Shown: in pieces, positions 1 to 12,833 of the stretch
How positions within the stretch are numbered: the stretch's first letter is position 1
Layout of the letters: each line of letters begins with the position of its first letter
Source: Pyrenopolyporus hunteri
Lineage: Eukaryota; Ascomycota; Sordariomycetes; Xylariales; Hypoxylaceae
Assembly: GCA_902806595.1 (NCBI GenBank)
Contig: CADCXC010000014.1
Span: 1,116,001 to 1,180,000, forward strand
DNA: 64,000 nt
Direction of reading: 5' to 3'
Notes under the pieces: model-generated
What the model was told of the DNA's origin: nothing
Seen by the model: the letters and a program-made list of their open reading frames with translations, nothing else
Databases searched by the model: none
Position numbers and translations under genes: made by a program

Positions 1-1329
1 TATTTTTTATTTTTTAAAAAATTATATATATTACCTTTAATTAACGACGTAATAAATATAAAATTATCGATTATATTATTAAACTTTAATAAATTAATAT
101 CTATATAATAATATTATATATTAATAAATAATAAAAAATAATATCGTATTTATTATTAAATCTTAAATAATTAATTCTTTCGATTTTATAATTATTTAAA
201 ACGTCGAATTATTTACTATAAATACATATTAATATAATACTTTTCTTTTACAATTTTTATATTATAAAACATTTTAATACGAATTTTTTTAATAATTACG
301 GGTTTTTCCGTCGTAATATTTATATTTACGCTTATATAATCGAACGTCCTCGTCTTAAATATATTATAATAATAAAAAATATACCCGCATTTTTATTAAT
401 ATTTTTAAATAAAAAATAAATCGAAAAATTTAAAAAAAATTAAATAATCGTTTCTATATATTCGTAATAAAAAATCGTCGTAATTAATAATAAAACTACT
501 CGTAATAAATTTTAATAATAATTTTAATTTTTATAACTTTTCTTCGAAACGTATACGATTTTATCGTTATTATAATATAATTTTATCGTTTATTTTTATA
601 CGTAAATTTCCACCGCCGTCGAAACCATTTAAATAATCAATATAATAAATTTTCGAAATAATTTATAATATAAATACTTTAAATATTAAATTAAAAAAAA
701 TAACGGTTATTATTAATATTATTAATTCGTTTACTTCGAAAAAAAAATCTATACTTTTATTACTTTTTATTATTTTAAACTTTAAACCTAATCGTTAACT
801 ACTATTTATACCACCGGAATTTTAATTAAACGTAAAAATAAAAAAAATTAATAAATTAACGAATTAATTAACTTTAAAATTTATTATAATTAAAAATAAT
901 AAAAAATATTTTTTTAATTTATTTTAACTTTTATTATTTATATTAATAAATTTATTATAATAATTCGATTTTTAATTAATTTTATTAATTATTTATAATA
1001 AAATATAATTAATAAAATTATTATTAAAAGTTATTATTATAAATTTAATTTTAATAAACATTTTTCGATAACGTGTAAATTAAACGTAATAAAAATATAT
1101 TTACTTTAATTAATAATATTAATTATTTTAATTATTTAAATAAACGAATATAATATTAATAAAATTAAAACTATTTAAATATATAAACGAAGGAATTTTT
1201 TTAATTATAACCGTATTATATAATTAACGTTATATAACCGTTTAATTTATAAATAATATACTTTTAAATAATTAACTTTTTATTTTTTAATCTACCGTTA
1301 AAAAAAAATTATAAAAAATAAATAAAAAT

Positions 1330-1640
1330 TTATTCAAAAAATACAAAATATTTATATAATAATAAATATAATAATAAATATAATAATCGATATAATAATA
1401 ATAAATATAATAATAAATATAATAATAAATATAATAACGATCGATATAATAATATCGATATAATAATAATCGATATAATAATAATCGATATAACGATAAT
1501 CAATATAACGATAATCGATATAACAATAATCGATATAATAATAATCGATATAATAATAATTAATATAATAATAATCGATATAATAATAAATATAATAATC
1601 GATATAATAATTAATATAATAATTAATATAATAATCAATA
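1330..1640. repeat. Degenerate AT-rich minisatellite (ATAATAATCGAT-like units)
   Basis: About 300 bp made of variants of AATAATAAATAT and AATAATCGATAT, in which the CGATATAATAAT phrase recurs many times with small changes. On the plus strand the units translate to Asn/Lys/Tyr/Arg/Ile-rich repeats. If CpA-to-TpA mutation is mentally reversed, the tract would have been rich in CAA and CAT codons, so it could be a decayed Gln/His-rich coding repeat or simply a satellite. The sequence alone does not decide between these. Confidence 0.75.
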
Positions 1641-2086
1641 TACGTAATAAAAATTATTAAATAAAAAAAATTATAAAAAATTAAATCGTAATATAAATTA
1701 TAATAAAAATCGTAATTAAAATAATAATTATAAAAATTAAATTTACTTTAAAAAATATACCTTAATTTTTAAAATAAAATACGTTAAATTATATTAAAAA
1801 GTTTAAATTAATTATAATTTAAATTAATTTTATTAATCGTTTTTTATTTTTATTAATTATTTTATTTTTCTTTTTAATTTTAAATATTAAATTTTTATTT
1901 TAAAATAAAAAATAAATTTCGATTAAAATTTAAATAAATTTATTAAATAAATAAATATTTATATAAATTCGATTTAAAATTTTATTTATATTTATTTAAT
2001 TACGAAAATAAAATTTATATCGCGACATTATATAATATTTTAATAACGTCGAATAATCGACGATATAATAAAAAATAAATATATAA

Positions 2087-2087
<1 letters not shown>

Positions 2088-2121
<34 letters not shown>
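2088..2121. repeat. TAA trinucleotide microsatellite
   Basis: About eleven consecutive ATA/TAA units inside the AT-rich block, followed by an imperfect AACGATAACGACAAT tail. It is a simple repeat with no coding content. Confidence 0.85.
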
Positions 2122-2122
<1 letters not shown>

Positions 2123-2433
2123 GATAACGACAATAAATAATCGTATTATATTAAAATCGCATTTTTTCATAAATATTTAAATGTTAAAATCGTAAATAAA
2201 AATTATATATTTATTTAAATATTTAATTTAATAAATTCGTATATTTTAAAAAAAAAACAAAGGGAAAAAATTAAAAAAATATAAATATATATTTATAAAT
2301 ATCGATTAAAATAATATATTATAATTATAATTATATCGATAAACTATTTTAATTTAATTTATTTAATTTTAACGAATTTATAAAAGTTTTTTACGTATAA
2401 ATTTTTTATAATATTTAAATTTAAATAATAATA

Positions 2434-2475
2434 TTTATCGACGAATATTATATTTATTATTTAATATTTTTTAAA
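2434..2475 (+). pseudogene. Possible RIP-decayed retroelement integrase fragment
   Basis: One frame reads F-I-D-E-Y-Y-I-Y-Y-L-I-F-F-K before a stop. Retroelement integrase cores (Copia class especially) carry a first catalytic Asp in a phrase of the form F-[IV]-D-[DE]-[YF]-[ST]-R-x-x-x-x-[YF]-x-x-K, and this string lines up with it if two codons were changed by CpA-to-TpA mutation. Flanking codons contain many stops. The match is short and made of AT-rich amino acids, so chance similarity is quite possible. No second catalytic Asp, Glu, reverse transcriptase or LTR could be found. Confidence 0.25.
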
Positions 2476-5400
2476 TAAATTACGAAATTAATTAATTTTA
2501 ATTTTTTTATAAATTATTATTAAAACTTTTATTAATATCGATTAATTAAAAATTATAATTTATAAGTTTAATAAATTTAATTAACGATTATATAATTTTA
2601 CGTTTTTTAATAAATATATTATATTATCGTAAAAAATATATAAATAAAAATATAAAAAATTTATTAATAAATACTTTATTAAAACGATTATAATTACGAA
2701 AATTTAAAACGATAATAAAATTTACGTTAACGTCGATAAATAGATATAACTTTTCGTTAATTAATGATAATTTGATACGAGGATTCGATTTTTTTAATAT
2801 AATAAACAATTTTAAATTTTATAAAAAATTATTAAACCGTTTTTTATCGATAATAATTATAATATTTCGTATAAATTTTCTCGACTTTTCGTTTAAAAAC
2901 AATACGTTTAACTTCTTCGTTTAAATAATTCGTTTAATAATAATTTAATAATTATAAAATATAAAGATTTTTTTAATCGATATAATATTAACCGTTATAA
3001 ATAAGTTTTCATCGAAATTTATAATTTATTTTACCCGTTATATTAATATAATTATTTCGTTTTATTTTAATTTTTTTAATTTTTACGATAAAAAAAATTA
3101 CTTTTTTTTTTAACGATAATTATAATATTTAAAAAATTATTATCGTCGAATATAAAATTGATAAAAATTTGTATCGGTAAAATGTTAATACGTATAATAA
3201 ATTCGGTTATTTTTTATTAAATATTAACGATTTTTATAATTAATTTTAAAAAATTAATTAATTTTTATTATTTTATTATATATTTAGAAACGAATTTAAA
3301 ATAATCTTTTATTTTAATTCGAAAAAATCGTTTTTTATAACTTATCGAACGGTAATAATAAAATAAAATATAAATCGAAATTTAATTACAATAACGAAAA
3401 TTTTAAATCATTAAAAAATAAATTATCGTTTAAATCTTCGTTTTAAATTACAATCCCCTACGTAAATATAAACGAATAAAAAAAAAATAATAAATCGTTA
3501 ATATTATATTTTTAAAAAGGAAATTTTATACGATTTCGATATATAATTATATAAACCGTAAATAATATATATATAATAACGTTTTTTAAAATTTTTTAAA
3601 AGTTTATTTTTAAATTTAATAAATAATTTATTTTTATTTTTTTATAATCTTTTAATTATAATAAAATAACCTTATTAAATCGCGATAAAATTACCTTCGA
3701 AATAAACTTTATATTTTTAATTTATTTATAAAATTTTTATTTGTTAAAATTAAATTTATAAATTATATTATTTATAAACTAATTATATAAAAGGTAAAAA
3801 AACTTAAAATAAAAAATTATAACGTTTATTTATTTTATATCGATATATATTAACGTAATATTAAATAAAATTTTTAATAAATATATAAATTTTCGTCGTA
3901 TAAATTAAAATAAACGTTATTTTTTTTTCGATATTATTAACGTAATATTAATAAAAAAATAATTTAATTTATAATTTAACTATTATATTATTTCGTTTAA
4001 AATAAATTTTTTTACTCGTTTTATAATAAATATTCTTCCTTTATATATTATTATACTTTTTTAATATATTTATAATAATCGTTTCGATATTAAATAAAAA
4101 AAAATTATTTAACGTAATTAAATTATACTTAATTTTTTTACTTGTAATAAAATTAATTTAAAATTATATATAATAAAATTTAATATTAAATTTAAACTAA
4201 TATATATAAATAATAATAAAACTTAAACCTAAAAAAATAATAAATTAATAAAAAAATAATAAATTTAACGAATTTAATAAACTCGAAAAATTTAATAACT
4301 TTTTAAATTTTTCGTATTTTTCTTTTCATTCATTAATAATAAACTAATAAAAAAAAAGGAAATAAATAAAATACCGTTAATAATAATCATCGTTAAAAAA
4401 TCGAATAATTTTTTTATAAAATAAATTTTTTTTTTTATTATATATTCTTAATAATATTTACTCTATATCCTTTTTATATACGTCGAAATTAATTATTATT
4501 AAAATATAAATAATATTTATCGACTTAATAATTATATTAAAAACTTAAAAATATTAAACGTTAAATAAATTAATTTACGATATTAATTATTACTTAAATA
4601 TTTAAATATATTATATAAATTATTTTAATATTAAATACGATATTATCGTAAAATAAAATAATAAATAATTTCGTTTTTTCGATTTTCTTTTCGAATTAAT
4701 TATTATTATATATAATAACGGTTATTTTAAACGCTTCGACATTTCGATTAAATATAAAAATTTATTTATCATTATTAAAAATTCTACGATATCGTATAAC
4801 GTTTTTAAAAATTAAATAAAATTATTATCGATAATTAAAATTTTACTTAATTATTAATAATTAAAATTCGATTATTAATATTAATATAAGATATTAATTT
4901 GAAATCGAAATATTTATTAAAAGAAATTTTATTATACGTTAAAAAAAAATATTAAATTTCGTTAATAAAAATTAAAAAATTTTATTATATACCTTATTAC
5001 ATATTAATAAAAACGTTCCGTTAATAATCTTTAATAATTACTTTTTAATCGTAAATAAAAATATTTTCCCTACTATATATTTAAATTAATAATTTATAAA
5101 AAATTAAATATTTTAAATTTATTTATTTTAATTAATATATATTAAAAATATTTTTTTTATAAAAAATAAATAATTTAATTTTTTAATAATAATTTTAACT
5201 TATATTTTAAAACATTTAATTATCGATACGTATAAATTAAAATAATTTAATTTTAAATTTTTAAATTAAAATTACGTTAAAATTTCGTAATAAATTTAAA
5301 TAATATTCGTAAAAAATACTTTTTTTTATACTATATATAAATTTTATTACTATAAGTTTAAATGAATATAACTTTATAACTAAATAAACGATTTATAAAT

Positions 5401-8400
5401 AATTTCGTATAATTAACCATCGAATTTTTTTCAACCTTTTATCGATATAAATTACATTACTTTATATTATTTATATTAATTAATATTACGAAAAATTTTA
5501 TACTTTAATTTATAATTTTTTATTATAATTATTTTTTTCGTTTACTTTCGTTTTTTTTCGATAATTATATATTTAAATTAATAAAATTAATATATTATAA
5601 CTTAAAATAAATTTAAAATTATATAAAAATTTAATCGTTAATTAATATTTAAATAATAAAATTTCATAAATATAAATTTTTTATAAATTTTGAAATAAAT
5701 ATAATTTTAAAGTTAATTATCGGACATTTTAATAATATTTATTTAAATAAAATATTTATTAAAAAAAATATAATATCGATAATATTAAAATAAAAATATT
5801 TCGATTTTTTTAAATAAAATTATTATATTTTCGAAATATCGAATATTTAAAAAAAAAACGACTTAAAATTAACGTATTGTTACGATTTTTCGAATAAAAA
5901 TTATAATAATAGGGATATTTTCGTTACGAATAAATTACTTATATTAAAAAATTCGTAAAACATATATGTAAATTTATATATTATCGAAATATACGCGATA
6001 AAAAAATTTTAAATCATTTATAATATATTTAAAATATTAAAATTAACTTATTATTTTTAATTTAAATTTACTTTAAAAATAATATAATTCGAAAAATTAA
6101 CGATTTAAACGAATAATAATATATTAAAAATTAATTACATAAATTTTTTAATAATTATTAATAAACATCAAATTTACTCGAAAATTTAAATTAAAATTAA
6201 ATTTAAAGAATTATTCGAAAATATTTAAAATTAAATATTATTCGTAATTTAATTTATAATATTTATAAAAAATAATATTTAAAAATCGTATAATAACGTT
6301 TCGAAAAAAAATAATTTAAAAAAACGACGAAAAAATAAATATTTACGATTTTAAGCTTTAATTATATATAATTTATAAATAGATATTAAAAATTTCGTTT
6401 CGTTAGATTTAAAATTTATATTAATATTAATATATATTTTCGTATAATATTATAATGTAACGTTAATAAATTTATTTTTTTATTCGTAAACGTATTAAAT
6501 TAATATTTTTTTTTTTATAATTAAATTAAAGTTTCGATTATAATTAATTTAAACGAATTACGACGTTAAAATATTTTTTATAATATTTGTATAATTTATA
6601 TTAATTATATATAATAAATTAAAAATAGTTATAATTAATTCGAATAAAAATGAAACGATTTAATAATAAAATTATCAAATTTTTAAATTTTATAAATAAA
6701 TTTTTAATAAATAAAATAAAAAAATCGAATAATAATAAATATAATTATTTAAAAGTGTAATAAAACGTTAAATTATAAATTTTTATAAAATATTTTAATA
6801 ATTTTAATACGAAAATTAATTTAATATTTATAAATATATTTTAAATTTTTAATAAATAATAATATATTTAACTATGATAATATCGTTAATTAAATAATAT
6901 TTTATATTATTTACGGCGATATTTTAAAATAAAAATATATTAAATTTATCGAATAATAAAATAATTATCGTATTATATTTACATCGAAAAAAAATTATCG
7001 AAAAATTAATTACGTTTATTATATATAATTTAACGTAAATAACGATGCGATTAATTTCGTTATAAATATAATTAATAAAACGAATTTCGATTTAATGCAA
7101 TTAATATAAAAATTATAAAAACCGCTAAAAAAATATAATTTCGATAACTTTTTAACTTCGAAAATATAATAATTTTATAACGAATAATTTATACGATATC
7201 TTTTAAATTTTATTTAATATAATCCGTTAAATTTATATAAAAAAAATTATTATATTTTAAAGGATTATTTAAAATATTATATTATCGAAAATAAATAACC
7301 GTTATTAATATTAAACGAAATACTTCGTAAAAAAATAATTTAATATCGAAGTAAATTAAACGAAATTAAATATAATTTAAATTAATTATAATAAAATATT
7401 AACAAATTAAAAATTATTCGATAAGAAATATAATTATACGGGAACAAATACGCGCCGTAATTTAAAATAAATATATATAATATTTAAAATAATCGACCTT
7501 TATTAAGATTTTTTTTTATTAAGTTATTAATATTTATAAATAATTATTATTTTATTTTACTTTAATTTAATAAAGGAAATAAAAAATAAATAAATTATAG
7601 TTTATAAATATTTTTTTTTTTATTATTAATCGTTTAACTTTATTAAATAATCGCGGTTTTTTAAACCGTAATTTTATATACACGTAACGAATAATAAAAT
7701 CGTCTTATATTTTATTATCGATTAATAAATAACGTTAAATAATCGTATAACACCGTAATAAATATTTATAATAAATTATAAAATTAATTAAATAATATTT
7801 AATATATAAATTATTTTCGAAAATTATTTAAAAAATAAATTATTATAAAACGTTATTTAACGTTAAAATTATTTATAAAAATAAAAATAAACGAAATAAA
7901 ATTTAAATATATTATATATATTTATTAGTACGACGCGTAATATTAAAAATTAAAATAAGATCTTATTAATATTATAAAAAAAAAAAAAAAAAAAATATAT
8001 AAAAACGTTAACGATAACGAAATCGTTCGAAATTTTGATGTCGATTATTTAATAAAAATAAATTATCGTATTAAATCGTAATATATATTAAAAAATTATT
8101 ATAATTACCGTTATTATATTTATTTTTTTTATTAATATTATATTAATATTATTTTATATATTTAAAAAAAATAATTTATTTCGAATTTATATTATAAACA
8201 TTTAATTTAACGTTATTTTTATTATTTATATTATTATATATATTATTATTTAAAACGTTATTAATTAATTTAAATAATCGAAACACTTTATTTTTAACTA
8301 TAAAACGACTTTTTTTAAATTCGTTATTATTATCGTTAAATAAATTATTATTTTTATCGTTTTAATATATTATAATTTTTTTATTAACGAAATAATATTA

Positions 8401-11400
8401 ATATAATTTATTTTTACAATCGTTAAAATCGTCGTTATTATTATTATCGTAAACCTAAAAATAAAAATGTTTATTCGAAATAAATAATTTATTTTTAAAT
8501 AATTAAGATATTTACGAAATAAACGATATTATTATATTTTTAAAAAATACCGTAATATTACCGTTAATAATATTTTCGAAAATAAAAAAAACGAATCGAT
8601 TTATTTTCGAAATTTCGAAAAATCGTATAATTATATTATCGAAAATTATTTATATAAATTAAATAAATAAATATTTAAAATTTACCCCGTAAAATTAATA
8701 AAATTTTTTATTATAAAATAAAATTTTTTATTTGTATAATAATCGAAATAAATAAAATACGTGAAAAATTAATACGTAATTATTATTTTTTAACTTAAAC
8801 ATCGATATAAATTTTTTTCGATTAAATATTTTATAAATATCGATATATAAAAAAAAAAAATTTTTAATATTATTTATAAATAAAAAAATTTTTTAATTGT
8901 AAATATTTATTTTATTATAAAAAAATTAAAATTTTTACTTTTTAAAAATTATATAAATTTATTTGTAATTGTAATACGATTATATAATTTGATAATATTC
9001 GTTATAAAATATCGTATATTTCCGTTTTTTAATTTTTAAATATTTAATTTTATCGTCGAAAACGTATAAAATATCGAAATTACGTTAAAATAAAAATAAA
9101 TTATTATAAAAAAATAATTAATAACCGAAATTAAAAATTATAAAATAAAATATTTAATAATTAATTAATATTAAATCGAATAATTTAATTATAACGTATT
9201 TATAAAATTTTTAAAAAATCGAAAAACGTAAAATTAATATTTTTTGTTACGTAAAATACTATTAATCGATCGTATAAATCGTAAATTATTAAATTAATTA
9301 AAAAAATTAAAATAAAAATAATTTGCGTCGTTTTTAATAATTTAAACGTTATTAATTAAAATATAATAAACGTAATAATTTAAATTATAATCGATATCGT
9401 CGTTATTTAACGCGGGAAATTTTAAAAACGATTAATATATTTTAAAATAATCGAAATAATAAATAAAAACGAATATTATTTCGAATAATTTAAATTATAT
9501 AAACGGTTAAATTATTAAAGTTAACGGAGTTTAAAATTTTATATTAATATACGATAAAAAAAAAAAAAAGATATTTACGTAAATAATACGTAAAAACGTT
9601 ATTTAAATATTTAACGAAGTTAATATCGAAGTATAAATTATATATATTTTTTCGTAAATTATTTACGAATTATATATTTATATTTCTTTTATATATTTAC
9701 GTTACGTAAATCGTAAACATTAAATAACACTTTTATTTTCGTATTTTTAATTTTATTTTTTTATTAATAACGTTAAATTATAATAAAAAATTAATATTAT
9801 AAATTATTAAATTTTTTTCGTTAAATTCGAAAATTTCGTATACTTTTAATATAATGCTTCGATATTTTAAATTATTTAAAATTCCATTATATAAAAATAA
9901 CGAATATTTTTTTCGAATTTTCGATATTTACCATTTAAAATATTTTATTAATTTTTACCTATTATTTAATTTATACGTATTCGATAATAAAAAATTATAT
10001 TATATAATAATATATTACGTATATTATATTATTATTAAAAATATTTAATACGAAAATAAAAAAAAAAATAATCGCGAAAATAAAAACGATAATAACTTTT
10101 TTTTTTCGACATTTATATTATTTAATTGTAACTTTCGTATAAAAATATTCGACGATAATATCCTTTTAATTTTAAATAATAATAAACGATATTACTTCTA
10201 TATATTTAAATAATTAAATAATAAATTATATTTTTATAAATTATAACATAATTAAAATTAATTAATAATTTTATTTATAAATTAAAAATATTTTATTATT
10301 TTAAATTTCGAAAAATAAATATTTTTTAAAAATAAAATAAAATTTATTTTACGACCGTAATACACGTTATAAATCGAAACATTTTATCGATTAAATATAA
10401 ATAATTACTTTACTTCGAATATCGCTTTTATATTTAATTACGTTATAAATAATTAAAAATTTTTATCTATATTTTCAATTATTATTTTAATTTATAAAAC
10501 TTGTATTAAATTTTATTATATTATTAAAAATATAATTAAATTTAATTATACTTATATAATTTTATTTAATATTAAAAAATAGTTTATAATAAATAATATA
10601 TAAAAATACGTAAAAAACGTAATTATAATCGAAAAAAATAACATTTTACACGAAATTTATAATCTTATTTTACTTCGTTATAATATTTATCGATTTTTTA
10701 ATTATAATAATTTACTTTTAATTTTAAAATCGAAATTTAAAATAAAAAATATATTTAAATTATAAATATATATATTACGTTATCTTAATAAAATATATAA
10801 TATCGTTTTATAAATAATAAATTAATATAATAATATATATTATTTTTTTTTTTAATACGTTTTTATAAAATATTTTTTTATTCGATTTATTTAATTTTTA
10901 TTTTTCGACATTACGTTATTATTTTTTCGTAACGTTAAAAACGTTAAATTTTTTATTTTTTTATCGAAATTTATCGATAGATATAAACGAAATTTTATAT
11001 AAAAAAATATAAAAAATAAATTCTTTAAATTACGAGTCGAATTTTTTATTACGTCGTAAAATAACGGGAAATATTTTCGAATTATATTCGAAAAAAATAC
11101 TAATCGCGAAAATTTAATTTATACGAAATAAATTAATAACGACGTACGTTTCGTTAATTCGTTTAATATTAAATTTTATAAATTTTATTAAAATAATTTA
11201 TATAATTTATATATTTTAAAAAACGACGACGAAAATATTTTAATTAACTTATTATTTAAATAATTTCGACTTATATAATATATTAATTAATTAAATAACG
11301 ATATTAATAAAAATATTTAAAAAAATTTAAAACTAAAATTATTTTTATTTATTTTTAATATAAAAAATAACGATTAAAATATTATAAAATAAAAAATTAC

Positions 11401-11990
11401 GAAAATAAATATTCGTAAAGTTAATTTAAATTTCGATATCTTTTATATCGAAAATAAATTTTTATTTTTATAACGAAAATAAATTTATTTTTAAACGTAA
11501 TAATTAAAATAATTAAATAAAAAATAATTAATAAATTTATTTCGTAAATTTATTAATTTATTTCTTAATTAATTTTATTTTTTTAAATATTTTTTATTTT
11601 TTAATTACGAATATTTATATTTTTTTTTTATAACTTTACATTTATTTTTAATTAAAATATATTTATTTTATTTTTTAAACGCGTATAAATATAAAATATA
11701 ATATATAATATAAAAAATTATTTCTATATTTAATTTTTATTATTATATTATTTTATAAATTATTTATCGTCGTAAAAATTTATATATATATAATTATATA
11801 TTTAATAAATTTAAAATTATTTATTTTAATTAACGATAAATCGTTTAATTAAATATATTAATTTATTAATTTATTATAATAATTTTATTATAAAATAATA
11901 TATTAAATACCTTAAAATATTTTATAATTATAATAAACTTAACGTTTAAAAATATAATATAACGTATAGTACGGACCTATTATATAATTA

Positions 11991-12833
11991 AACTATAAAA
12001 CCATGAGTTTTGGCGGTTTGGCGGTTTAGGTCAAATAGCCCACCGTCCTGGGGGATATCTCAGCCAATGAGGTTGCGCGAATGTGTTAGTTCGGCTTGTT
12101 TAGGCAGGAAGCCCCTGGCTAGCCCATTAGTGCCAGGTACGTGTATACCTGGATGCATGGTACCCGAAAGCTATAGAGCTCACGTCTGTAAGTCGTTGGA
12201 GCTCTTAGATGTCTTGTATCTGTTTTGATTTGAAGAATGTATTTAGGTATGCATAGTTTTGGGCCTCTACATATTACTACCCGCTGAGGTAAGCTTCTAA
12301 CTAGATATCCTGAGGATAATCAAACTCCTAATAGAAGGAAACGGCACCATACAGATAATATATGTGCGAATGGGTAAGTCAAACGGAATATTCAGGGCGT
12401 TGGTCCGAAGTCTACCACCAACACACCTACCCACGCTGTAAGTACCAATCACGGGGAGATGACCTCTATCCAGTAGCCAGGAGGCAGGTCGGGTCGACTT
12501 GCGAACTTTGCTCATGACGGGCCCCCTGCTGCTACTCCAAGTAGAGACCACGATGGAATGCTCATACTTTTCCCGTCGTAGCTTCTATCCATCATCATGG
12601 ACTCGTATATACTCTCTTCAACCATTTTCAACTCGCCAGCTAACCTTGACACCCAATCACTTTGTTCCCGTCATCCCTTCGTACGTCGATGCTTAGCCCC
12701 TTATTTGCCTGCAATACATCTTCACCTCGATCCTCTTATACAAAACCTACCGTTGAAGTGTCTAAGCATCGTTTACACTATCTTCAACTACTCCTACCGT
12801 GAACCTATATAACCCCGCGCTCTCGTCGTCGCC
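11991..12833. other. Compartment boundary and upstream region of the first gene
   Basis: Composition switches here from about 85% AT to near-balanced within a few tens of bases. The first balanced sequence, at about 12,008-12,027, carries the string TTGGCGGTTTGGCGG. The same string lies inside the inverted repeats of the foldback element at 21,814-22,462. The rest of the interval has only short ORFs without recognisable similarity. The end of it (about 12,540-12,833) probably holds the promoter and 5' leader of the FAR-17a-like gene. Confidence 0.6.

Larger units (their letters stand above)
1..11990. repeat. AT-rich RIP-like compartment without intact genes
   Basis: This block is overwhelmingly A and T. 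The remaining C is mostly in CpG, with a smaller share in CpT, while CpA and TpG are almost absent. That is the pattern left when RIP converts CpA to TpA on both strands of repeated DNA. No open reading frame looks like a real protein; the short ORFs are runs of Ile, Leu, Tyr, Asn and Lys expected from AT-rich noise. Simple-repeat tracts occur at 1,330-1,640 and 2,088-2,121. The block ends abruptly between about 11,960 and 12,010. It most likely consists of old, mutated transposons in heterochromatin (centromeric, subtelomeric or an internal AT-isochore). No telomere repeat was seen, so its chromosomal position cannot be told. Confidence 0.9.

Noticed and set aside
1330..1638. Minus-strand 102-codon ORF of Ile/Leu repeats
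   Set aside because: It is the translation of the AT-rich minisatellite and does not resemble any protein.
9854..10048. 64-codon ORF in the AT-rich block
   Set aside because: Composition is only Phe, Tyr, Ile, Asn and Lys, as expected by chance in AT-rich DNA.
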